In this document: positions 1 through 5,587 of the stretch, piece by piece
Position numbering within the stretch: the first letter of the stretch is position 1
Layout of the letters: the number at the start of each line of letters is the position of its first letter
Assembly: GCA_041660545.1 (NCBI GenBank)
Contig: JBAZWE010000099.1
Coordinates: forward strand, 1-5,887
Source: JBAZWE01 sp041660545
Lineage (GTDB): Bacteria; Actinomycetota; Thermoleophilia; BMS3ABIN01
Direction of reading: 5' to 3'
DNA: 5,887 nucleotides
Made by a program: the position numbers and the translations under genes
Notes under the pieces: model-generated
Told to the model about the DNA's origin: nothing
The model's input: only the letters and a program-made list of their open reading frames with translations
Databases searched by the model: none

Positions 1-2
1 TG

Positions 3-164
3 TGTTCCTATTCCGACCCGATCGACATCGACGAAAAACCCGGGGTCGAGGTCCTGTACTGCATGGCCGGCGCCGAAGACACCGGCAAGATTTTCGAAGT
101 CGACTTCGAGGGAACCTGCGACCTGTTTCTGTCCGATCTTCTGGAAGAGAAGCAGGACGACTAG
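3..164 (+). CDS. C-terminal end of an unrecognised acidic protein (5' end outside window)
   Basis: The frame is open from the left edge and gives 53 residues ending in EEKQDD and a TAG stop. I prefer it to the longer overlapping + frame because third codon positions are nearly all G or C and the product is an ordinary acidic, mixed alpha/beta-looking tail (segments VEVLYCMAG and KIFEVDFEG, then a probable helix LFLSDLLEEK). The competing frame is an arginine-rich artefact. Three cysteines are visible (in CSYSD, LYCMA and GTCDL), but they do not form a recognised metal motif. I do not recognise the family and assign no function. Its stop codon overlaps the stop of the convergent deacetylase gene in the 4-base palindrome CTAG at 161-164, so it belongs to a different transcription unit from the rest of the window. 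Confidence 0.72.
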   Translation, partial: CSYSDPIDIDEKPGVEVLYCMAGAEDTGKIFEVDFEGTCDLFLSDLLEEKQDD

Positions 165-961
165 AGACCGCCTGGCCGCAACAACCCCGCCGTTTTTGCA
201 AAGCGCGCAAACCTGACGGGCGTATAGAACTCATATGCCAGCCTGCCCGGGTGAGGTCTGACGGAATAATCACGGTCCAGAGGCACGCAGCGGTATGGTT
301 CCCCTCCCGCATGCAACATCATCGGTCCTCCTTTAAGACCCAGCAACGGCCATAAGATCAGACGCTGACTTCGGAACGTTACCATGAGCTTCCTCCTGAT
401 CAGCCTGTCCTTTAGTTTCACGGCGGTGCGCAAGGTTGGCACCGCTTCCGGCATGAGTTCACCCACGGAAAGAAAACGCGCGGCGCGCCTGTTGTAGAGA
501 GGAAATTCGTAAAGCTGTGGTCTGCTTCTGTCCCCGGATGAGTCGGGAACACAGCGCCTGATTGCCTCGGCTGCGGCCAGTTGCACGGCGTCGTGATCGG
601 GATGCCCACCCTCGAAAGCCGGCACGAAAACCGATGCGGGCTTTAGTCTCTGAATCAGTCGCGTCAGCCTGCTGATTACTTCGTCGGTGTGCTCGAGCAC
701 CCGCCCGTCAGGCAATCTGAAGAAATGCAGCCTCTGTGGATGAACTCCAAGAATGTCCATCGCCCGGCGCGACTCCGCCTCGCGCCTGCCACCATGCAAA
801 CCGCCTCGCGTCACCCACGCCGCGGAAACATCGCCGCGAACTGCGAGCGCCTGAAGGGTCGTAGCGATAAAGATCTCATCATCGTGATGGGCGAACAGGA
901 ATAAAGCGGGGAATCCCGGGTTGGACGATTCTGTGTGCATATCGGGCGGCGTGGGTTCCAT
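161..961 (-). CDS. PIG-L/LmbE family N-acetylglucosaminyl-type deacetylase
   Basis: A 266-residue probable zinc-dependent de-N-acetylase of the PIG-L/LmbE superfamily, which includes MshB, BshB and GlcNAc-PI deacetylase. These remove acetyl from GlcNAc conjugates. The signature first motif is AHHDDE at residues 24-29, where the family usually has AHPDDE. H25 and D28 would bind zinc and D27 would be the general base. The second motif is GGHPDHDAV at about 118-126, which supplies the third zinc histidine. There is no signal peptide or membrane segment, so it should be cytoplasmic. An in-frame ATG lies 9 bases further upstream (970), but GGGAG (971-975) would then touch the start codon. The ATG at 961 leaves 9 bases and is preferred. 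The gene starts about 38 bases after the stop of the PHP-glycosyltransferase gene on the same strand, so the two are probably co-transcribed and act on one sugar product. The exact substrate cannot be read from the sequence. Confidence 0.93.
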   Translation of the reverse strand: MEPTPPDMHTESSNPGFPALFLFAHHDDEIFIATTLQALAVRGDVSAAWVTRGGLHGGRREAESRRAMDILGVHPQRLHFFRLPDGRVLEHTDEVISRLTRLIQRLKPASVFVPAFEGGHPDHDAVQLAAAEAIRRCVPDSSGDRSRPQLYEFPLYNRRAARFLSVGELMPEAVPTLRTAVKLKDRLIRRKLMVTFRSQRLILWPLLGLKGGPMMLHAGGEPYRCVPLDRDYSVRPHPGRLAYEFYTPVRFARFAKTAGLLRPGGL

Positions 962-970
962 CTGGAACAT

Positions 971-975
971 CTCCC
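971..975 (-). promoter_or_regulatory. Ribosome binding site GGGAG that decides the deacetylase start
   Basis: On the - strand GGGAG directly abuts an in-frame ATG (968-970), which would be unusable spacing, but it lies 9 bases from the second in-frame ATG (959-961). This favours the shorter product. Confidence 0.5.
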
Positions 976-999
976 GAATCGAAAAGCCCGGCCGTCAGG

Positions 1000-3603
1000 C
1001 TATTTGTCGGAAACAGCCCGGCCTGTCAGGTTAGCGGTGAACACTTTCCCTGCAAGACTTATGATTTCATCCTGGGACGTGTCCTCATAATATTCGCCGC
1101 TTGTTTCTCCGTCATCCTGCCGGGATTCCAGCATCTGTTCCGACAGCTCCAGACGCGAGACTTCCACGAGCTTGGAATATGTGTCAAAGAGATCGCCGAA
1201 GACTTTCTCCCAGGTTCGTCCCATTGCGGAACGACGCGCCTGGGCGGCCATTCTCCCGCGCAGATCGTCGTCGTCGATGAGCAACTCGATCTTGGAGTTG
1301 AAATCCGAGACGCTCCGGCTTTGTGCGGTAAGTCCCGTCACACCCGGCTCGATGTTTTCCAGAGCACCGCCTTCGGTACAAAGAACGACGGGCAACCCGG
1401 AAGCCTGCGCTTCCAGAATTACCTGACCCGAGGTATCGACGGTGCTGGGAAATACAAAAAGGTCCGCCGACGCGAAGGCTTCCGCCAGCTCCTGTCCCTT
1501 GAGCCAGCCGGTGAAGGTGGCTTTATCCCCGAGCTGTTCCTGAAGTTCACCCTGAAGAGGACCGTCTCCGACGAAGGCGAGATGGACATCATCGCGCTTC
1601 GCGGCCAGGGCCAGATAAGCATCCGCCAGAAAACGCAGATCTTTCTCCACGGAGAGCCGGCCCACGAAAAGGAGAAGCTTGCGCCTCTTGCCGCCCAGCG
1701 CCCGGCGAGCTCTTTGTGAACTGAACTCGGGAGAGAACCTGTCGCAATCAACACCCTGATAGAGCACGGCCATCTTGCGCCGGTCAAGTCCGTGGCTGGC
1801 CAGATCCTGGCAACTGTAGACCGATGGCGCGAAGGTGAGGTCGCTGCGACGGTAGAACCAGCGTGTATAAGTCCAGGCGGCCTCCTCGTTGAGCTTGTCG
1901 TCGGTTATGCGGCCGACGCAGCGCGGAACATCCGTGTGGAAGCTTGAAACGAAGGGAACCTGCAGTATCCTTGAGACCATGAAGGCTACCAGACCCATGG
2001 GTCCGGGCGTAGCCGCGTGAATAACGTCGAAATTCTGCTGCTCGCAATGCTGGATAACCTTGAGCACCGGCGGTATTGAAAGCTCCAGCTCACTATATTC
2101 AGGCAGGTGGACCGAAGCGACAGCCGGGAATTTGACGACACGCCCGGTTGCATCTGCCCCGTCGCCACAGGTGATGATGTCCATCGGCCTGTCGTTTTGA
2201 CGGCTGAACTCCGCCAGGCGCCTGAGGATGCTGGTGACACCGTTCACCTCATCATAGGTGTCGGTAAACATGCCGACGCGGGGCCAGAGGCCGTCGCCAT
2301 TGGGAGTGTCCGGCAACATCTGCGCTCTCAGCCGGCGCATGAAATGCCGTTGCCGGCTGTGATAATTCGCGGCCAGCGAGTGCGGGAAAAGCAGAGCCTG
2401 CAGAGTAACCAGCCTGCCGATCTTGTCCAGGTTATCGACGAAGTTGAAAAGGTTGACTTCGGAAAGATCAGAGAGCGTGGAGCGCATCCCTGCCGTCCAG
2501 GCTGCGTTGACAAGTGAGAACAGTTGTTTGTGGAATTTCTCGCCGCCGCTTTTACCGGGGCTGACCGTCGCCGCCAGCAGAGGCACGACAGAGCGGCGCA
2601 GGTCCGCGTTCGACATGACCGTACGGAAAAGCCCGCCGGAGCCGTCGCCGCCCACCGCCAGTGACACCAGGTGCATCCATTTGCGGCCGCTGTCCTTCGC
2701 CGAACTCAAGAGGCCCATGCCGGACCAGCCGGCCAGCCAGTTCGAGTTGCGGCCCGAATCTTTCGCCTTGCCGTTCCCGGCTTCCATACCGGCGTCGACA
2801 CCGTGGGCAAAAAGACCCAGCATCGTATCGGCAAGCTTGAGCGTGCTGCCATGTTCGCCCTGTATACCACTGCGACCGGCCTTGATCTCAGCCAGATAGG
2901 CGGCGATGCTGTCCACTTTCCGTGTCGAAGTAAAGGCGCTGGCGATATCAAAACCGGCATGATCGTCAGAGCCGGCCGTATAGGTTATATGTTTACGCGG
3001 CACCGCCACAAGGTCATGACGCTCCTCGAGAATCTTCAGCTTCTCGGGCGTACAGCTCTCGGCCAGCTGCCGGGACATCAGGTTTTCGCTTTCGAGGGTC
3101 GAACCGTTGTGTACTTCCCAGATGGGGAACAGCAGCATCAACCGCTCGACATGGCCGGGAGTCAGTTCCCCGCCAAGACGCGTGAGCGGATGGGAAAGCG
3201 AATAGAGGATGTCCTGCTGATTGAAATAGGCGATCAGGTCATAGAGGTTCCGCCTGAGCCCCTGTATCTCGCGATGCTGCTCTTCGGTGATCCCCAGCGC
3301 CAGCGTGTGCAGCTTCACATCTTCGTCGGGGAAATAGGTGGTCACTTCCTCGCTTAAAAAGAAGTCCTTGTGCCCGGTAAGGCGCAGCCCACCCTCTATT
3401 GTGTTGTGATCGGTGAGGGTGACATAGGTCATCCCTCTCGATTTGGCATGTTCGTAAGCGGTTTCGGGGTCGGTGTTACTCTCACCTATTCCGGCCTGCC
3501 TCAACAGCCAAAGGTCCGACTCTTTTGAAAAACGGGAACGGAGGTGGAGATCGACCCTGCAGCCACTATTATCAGTGGCCTGCTTATCAGAGAAAAACTT
3601 CAT
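1000..3603 (-). CDS. PHP-domain phosphoesterase fused to GT4 glycosyltransferase
   Basis: An 867-residue cytoplasmic two-domain enzyme. The N-terminal PHP domain (about 16-230) shows DLHLRS at 18-23, TDHNT with D65/H66, SEEVTTYF near 84-91, H99, SHP at 137-139, EVHNG at 163-167 and GSDDH at 211-215. These correspond to the metal-ligand motifs of the family, except that the usual second histidine of the first motif (HxH) is arginine (R22). Residues about 240-435 form a helical, Gly/Ser-rich linker I do not recognise. The C-terminal GT4 domain (about 442-810) starts RVGMFTDTYDEVNGVTS and carries SSFHTD (H556), APSVYS, YQGVD, FVGRLSVEKD (nucleotide-sugar phosphate binding), FVGDGP and the DTSGQVILEA motif, equivalent to EX7E with D in the first place. 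An acidic tail of about 50 residues follows. An upstream in-frame TTG (3639) would add 12 residues. I chose the ATG at 3603 because AGGA lies 8 bases upstream. PHP-GT4 fusions of this layout are a known uncharacterised family; donor and acceptor sugars are unknown. It is the first gene of a unit with the downstream deacetylase. Confidence 0.95.
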   Translation of the reverse strand: MKFFSDKQATDNSGCRVDLHLRSRFSKESDLWLLRQAGIGESNTDPETAYEHAKSRGMTYVTLTDHNTIEGGLRLTGHKDFFLSEEVTTYFPDEDVKLHTLALGITEEQHREIQGLRRNLYDLIAYFNQQDILYSLSHPLTRLGGELTPGHVERLMLLFPIWEVHNGSTLESENLMSRQLAESCTPEKLKILEERHDLVAVPRKHITYTAGSDDHAGFDIASAFTSTRKVDSIAAYLAEIKAGRSGIQGEHGSTLKLADTMLGLFAHGVDAGMEAGNGKAKDSGRNSNWLAGWSGMGLLSSAKDSGRKWMHLVSLAVGGDGSGGLFRTVMSNADLRRSVVPLLAATVSPGKSGGEKFHKQLFSLVNAAWTAGMRSTLSDLSEVNLFNFVDNLDKIGRLVTLQALLFPHSLAANYHSRQRHFMRRLRAQMLPDTPNGDGLWPRVGMFTDTYDEVNGVTSILRRLAEFSRQNDRPMDIITCGDGADATGRVVKFPAVASVHLPEYSELELSIPPVLKVIQHCEQQNFDVIHAATPGPMGLVAFMVSRILQVPFVSSFHTDVPRCVGRITDDKLNEEAAWTYTRWFYRRSDLTFAPSVYSCQDLASHGLDRRKMAVLYQGVDCDRFSPEFSSQRARRALGGKRRKLLLFVGRLSVEKDLRFLADAYLALAAKRDDVHLAFVGDGPLQGELQEQLGDKATFTGWLKGQELAEAFASADLFVFPSTVDTSGQVILEAQASGLPVVLCTEGGALENIEPGVTGLTAQSRSVSDFNSKIELLIDDDDLRGRMAAQARRSAMGRTWEKVFGDLFDTYSKLVEVSRLELSEQMLESRQDDGETSGEYYEDTSQDEIISLAGKVFTANLTGRAVSDK

Positions 3604-3610
3604 CTTAAAT

Positions 3611-3615
3611 ATCCT
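3611..3615 (-). promoter_or_regulatory. Ribosome binding site AGGAT of the PHP-GT4 gene
   Basis: On the - strand AGGA is followed by 8 bases and then ATG (3601-3603). This is the reason for choosing the ATG over the upstream TTG at 3637-3639, which has no comparable site. Confidence 0.55.
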
Positions 3616-3666
3616 ACGAACATTTGGCTCCAAGGGCAAGTCTGATACATCTTAAAGACCGGCTTC

Positions 3667-3711
3667 AATATGGCCTGAACCCTGATATTCCGCCAATGTT
3701 CAGCCCATATT
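3667..3711. promoter_or_regulatory. Imperfect inverted repeat, candidate operator in the divergent intergenic region
   Basis: The left arm AATATGGCCTGAAC (3667-3680) and right arm GTTCAGCCCATATT (3698-3711) are reverse complements at 13 of 14 positions. They are separated by 17 bases, and the arm centres are about 31 bp apart, close to three helical turns. The dyad sits directly upstream of the -35 box of the rightward promoter and inside the region that must also hold the leftward promoter, so a regulator bound here could act on both units. It could instead form a hairpin if transcribed leftward. I do not recognise the arm sequence as the site of a named regulator. Confidence 0.55.
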
Positions 3712-3714
3712 CGC

Positions 3715-3743
3715 TTTACACCCGCCCGGCCGGTGGGTAGAGT
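3715..3743 (+). promoter_or_regulatory. Sigma70-type promoter for the small ORF-selA-selB unit
   Basis: TTTACA (3715-3720, 5 of 6 to TTGACA) is followed by exactly 17 bases and TAGAGT (3738-3743, 4 of 6 to TATAAT). The expected transcription start near 3750 would give a leader of about 36 bases before the ATG at 3786. The spacer is strikingly GC-rich and forms a small dyad of its own (CCCGCC, 5-base gap, GGTGGG). Confidence 0.5.
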
Positions 3744-3775
3744 AAAGTCTCGGTGAATCTAGAAATAATATCCAT

Positions 3776-3781
3776 GGAGGA
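3776..3781 (+). promoter_or_regulatory. Strong ribosome binding site GGAGGA deciding the small-protein start
   Basis: GGAGGA lies 4 bases before the ATG at 3786. It rules against the longer in-frame GTG at 3753, which lies too close to the proposed transcription start. Confidence 0.7.
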
Positions 3782-3785
3782 AAGC

Positions 3786-3992
3786 ATGTGCAATGACGAG
3801 GCCCTGGAAGCAGTCAGGCAGCAGATCGAGAAGCTGGTACCGCATATCGACGGCCTGCGGCAGAGGTATAACGATGTAGAAGAGGGGTTCCGTGAGGGAA
3901 ACCTGGATCGCGATACTCTCGGCCAGCTCAACCAGGTCATACATCTGGTCGAGACTGATTCGGCCGCCTTCGAGAAGCTGATGGAGGGATAG
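3786..3992 (+). CDS. Small (68 aa) helical protein of unknown function upstream of selA
   Basis: A 68-residue acidic, apparently all-helical cytoplasmic protein beginning MCNDEALEAVRQQIEKL. Charged residues and hydrophobics alternate in a pattern that suggests two or three amphipathic helices, with a possible break at GFREGNLD. There is no transmembrane segment, no signal peptide and only one cysteine, at residue 2. The start is fixed by an excellent GGAGGA site 4 bases upstream. Its last codons contain GGAGGG, which serves as the ribosome binding site of selA, and only 3 bases separate its stop from the selA GTG, so the two are very probably translationally coupled. I do not recognise the family. 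Position alone suggests a link to selenocysteine synthesis, for example as a helper or a small regulatory partner, but this is inference. Confidence 0.82.
   Translation: MCNDEALEAVRQQIEKLVPHIDGLRQRYNDVEEGFREGNLDRDTLGQLNQVIHLVETDSAAFEKLMEG
3983..3988 (+). promoter_or_regulatory. selA ribosome binding site GGAGGG inside the upstream gene
   Basis: GGAGGG lies within the final codons of the small upstream ORF and 7 bases before the GTG start of selA. This supports both the GTG start and translational coupling. Confidence 0.65.
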
Positions 3993-3995
3993 CAG

Positions 3996-5432
3996 GTGAG
4001 CCCGGGCAAGAAAGCAGGCAAAGGCGGCATCTCCAGCCTTCAGGCGGAATCGCTGAGGGCGCTGCCCTCGGTGGAGGAGGTCGTCGAGATACCGGATCTT
4101 GCGGCAGTTATAGATGATTTCGGCCGGGAGCTTGTGGTCGATTCCGCGCGCATCGTCATAGAAAGGTTGCGGCGTGAGATTCTGGCGGGACACGTGCCTG
4201 ATGCCGCTGCTCTGGAACCCGCGGGTCTGGTGCGCGCTGTTACAGACGAAGCCGCCACGGTTTTCCTGCCGAGCCTGAAGCGCCTGGTGAACGCCTCGGG
4301 CGTCGTCGTGCACACCAACCTCGGCCGCTCGGTTCTTGCTCCGGAGGCCATCGATGCCGTCACGGAAGCGGCCGCATCTTATTCCAACCTCGAATACAAC
4401 CTCGAAGCCGGCAAGCGCGGCTCGCGCCACGACCATATCACCCGCATCATCATGGCGCTGACCGGCGCCGAGAACGCCCTCGTGGTCAACAACAATGCCG
4501 CGGCGGTGCTGCTGGCGCTGGCCGTCTTCGGCGGTGGCCGCGATGTTATAGTCTCACGCGGCGAGCTGATCGAGATCGGCGGCTCCTTCCGGATTCCCGA
4601 CATCATGGCTTCGAGCACGGCGCGGCTGGTCGAGGTGGGTACGACCAACAAGACCAAACTTATGGATTATCAGAAGGCGATCGGGCCGGCGACCGCCATG
4701 CTGCTGCACGTTCATTCCAGTAACTACAAGGTAGTAGGCTTTACCGCCGAAGTGGATATCGCCGAGCTGGCGGCGCTGGGGCACGAACACGGGCTGGTTG
4801 TCGTCGATGACCTAGGAAGCGGCGCCCTGGCCGAGCTGCCGGCGCTTGCCGATGAGCCCTCGGTGCACGACAGCCTCGCCGCCGGTGTCGACGTGGTCAC
4901 GTTCAGCGGCGACAAACTGCTCGGTGGACCGCAGGCAGGCATAATCGTCGGCAAGAGCGAGTACATCGAGAAGATGAAGGCGCATCCGATGGCGCGGGCG
5001 ATGCGAGTCGACAAGATGACGCTGGCGGCGCTGCAGGCGACACTGGCGCTGTACTTAAAACCCGAGACAGCGATGGAGAAGATTCCCACGCTCAGGATGT
5101 TGAGCGAGAGTGATGATTCCTTGAAGGCGCGGGCCGAGGAGCTTGCGGCCGGCCTTAAAAAGGCGGTCGGCGGTGCTGCATCTGTTGCGGTGGAGAAAGC
5201 CGCATCGAAAGTCGGCGGCGGCGCCCTGCCACTGCTGGAGCTGGATTCATGGGTATGCACCATAAGCCCGTCATCGATAACCGTCGACGACCTGGCCGCA
5301 CGCCTGCGACATACCGATCCGCCGGTCATCGGCCGCATCCACAAGGAACATCTGCTGCTGGACGTACGGACGGTGCTGCCGGAACAGGTGTCGGAGCTGG
5401 CGGAATCAGTACGGCAGGCGCTTGATACATAA
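3996..5432 (+). CDS. selA: L-seryl-tRNA(Sec) selenium transferase SelA
   Basis: A PLP enzyme that converts Ser-tRNA(Sec) to Sec-tRNA(Sec) using selenophosphate, acting in the cytoplasm as a large oligomer in characterised bacteria. The 478 residues match the usual length (E. coli about 463). The N-terminal tRNA-binding region is about 1-90 (LPSVEEV near 23-29). The core then shows NASGVVVHTNLGRS (99-112), YSNLEYNLEAGKRGSRH (129-145), VVNNNAAAV (163-171), GGSFRIPDIM (195-204), VGTTNKT (214-220), VDDLGSG (270-276) and FSGDKLLGGPQAG (303-315), where K307 is the expected Schiff-base lysine. MARAMRVDK (332-340) and the C-terminal domain ending in a helix follow. All expected motifs are intact, so it should be active. 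The GTG start has GGAGGG 7 bases upstream. It follows the 68-residue ORF and precedes selB, the usual selA-selB order. No selC tRNA or selD is in the window. Confidence 0.98.
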   Translation: MSPGKKAGKGGISSLQAESLRALPSVEEVVEIPDLAAVIDDFGRELVVDSARIVIERLRREILAGHVPDAAALEPAGLVRAVTDEAATVFLPSLKRLVNASGVVVHTNLGRSVLAPEAIDAVTEAAASYSNLEYNLEAGKRGSRHDHITRIIMALTGAENALVVNNNAAAVLLALAVFGGGRDVIVSRGELIEIGGSFRIPDIMASSTARLVEVGTTNKTKLMDYQKAIGPATAMLLHVHSSNYKVVGFTAEVDIAELAALGHEHGLVVVDDLGSGALAELPALADEPSVHDSLAAGVDVVTFSGDKLLGGPQAGIIVGKSEYIEKMKAHPMARAMRVDKMTLAALQATLALYLKPETAMEKIPTLRMLSESDDSLKARAEELAAGLKKAVGGAASVAVEKAASKVGGGALPLLELDSWVCTISPSSITVDDLAARLRHTDPPVIGRIHKEHLLLDVRTVLPEQVSELAESVRQALDT

Positions 5433-5481
5433 ATAAATTTCTTCTTATGTCATTCTGAGGAGCACATTTGAATGTCATTCT

Positions 5482-5501
5482 GGGAAGTTGTCCCTTTTTT
5501 T
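5482..5501 (+). terminator. Weak terminator-like hairpin in repeat unit 1
   Basis: GGGA and TCCC pair around the 5-base loop AGTTG and are followed at once by seven T. The 4-bp stem is short for an intrinsic terminator, so at best it would be a pause or partial terminator between selA and selB. Confidence 0.25.
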
Positions 5502-5534
5502 GTCATTCTGAGGAGCACATTTGAATGTCATTCT

Positions 5535-5554
5535 GGGAAGTTGTCCCTTTTTTT
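5535..5554 (+). terminator. Weak terminator-like hairpin in repeat unit 2
   Basis: Identical duplicate of the element in unit 1: GGGA, 5-base loop, TCCC, then seven T. Two in series could reduce selB expression relative to selA, though each stem has only 4 bp. Confidence 0.25.
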
Positions 5555-5587
5555 GTCATTCTGAGGAGCGTTAGCGACGAAGAATCC
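5554..5587. repeat. Palindromic intergenic-repeat-like element joined to the selB reading frame
   Basis: The segment starts TGTCATTCTGAGGAGC and continues through GTTAGCGACGAAGAATCC. It has ATTCT (5558-5562) and AGAAT (5581-5585) as outer inverted arms and CGT/ACG as an inner pair. From memory, elements of the type TGTCATTCTGAG...CGAAGAATC are dispersed between genes in many bacterial genomes; I cannot check this here. The tandem units upstream look like 3'-truncated derivatives of the same element. Confidence 0.55.

Larger units (their letters stand above)
5472..5564 (+). other. Possible 30-codon leader ORF in the repeat, in frame with selB and ended by TGA
   Basis: ATG at 5472 has GAGGAG (5457-5462) 9 bases upstream and opens 30 codons (MSFWEVVPFF...LFLSF) ending at TGA 5562-5564. 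The next codons, with no frame change, lead straight into SelB. The peptide is encoded entirely by repeat sequence, so it may be accidental. It could matter as a leader for re-initiation or UGA readthrough. Confidence 0.2.
5448..5569. repeat. 53-bp tandem repeat, two identical units plus a partial third, between selA and selB
   Basis: Unit 1 (5448-5500) and unit 2 (5501-5553) are identical over all 53 bases. A third copy matches for its first 16 bases (TGTCATTCTGAGGAGC, 5554-5569) and then changes. Each unit is itself two half-units of 25 and 28 bases that both begin TGTCATTCTG, so this 10-mer occurs at 5448, 5473, 5501, 5526 and 5554. The block is clearly AT-richer than the flanking genes and each unit ends in a T run. 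Exact identity implies recent duplication, or an assembly artefact. Confidence 0.93.

Noticed and set aside
2..355. A 117-codon + strand frame rich in arginine at the left edge
   Set aside because: It overlaps the better-supported frame at 3-164 and then the deacetylase gene. Its composition is a typical out-of-frame artefact of GC-rich DNA.
982..1001. Possible leftward terminator after the PHP-GT4 gene (AGCCTG/CGGGCT stem, then TTT)
   Set aside because: The stem has six pairs with one G-T and only a short T run, and the deacetylase gene follows closely. It is probably chance from the local direct repeat.
2671..3357. Long (228 codon) + strand frame opposite the PHP-GT4 gene
   Set aside because: It lies wholly antisense to a gene with clear domain motifs, and no recognisable motif or ribosome binding site supports it.
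3627..3659. Possible - strand promoters for the PHP-GT4 gene (for example TTGAAG with TATCAG 15 bases away, or TTGCCC with TAGGAT)
   Set aside because: Each box matches only 4 of 6 bases. One pair has poor spacing and the other overlaps the ribosome binding site, so no single leftward promoter can be supported.
3753..3785. Longer version of the small ORF starting at GTG 3753
   Set aside because: It lacks a ribosome binding site and begins near the predicted transcription start, while the ATG at 3786 has GGAGGA 4 bases upstream.
4724..5344. 206-codon - strand frame opposite selA
   Set aside because: It is rich in Ser, Ala and Thr, as expected from the complement of a GC-rich coding strand, and selA motifs occupy the other strand throughout.
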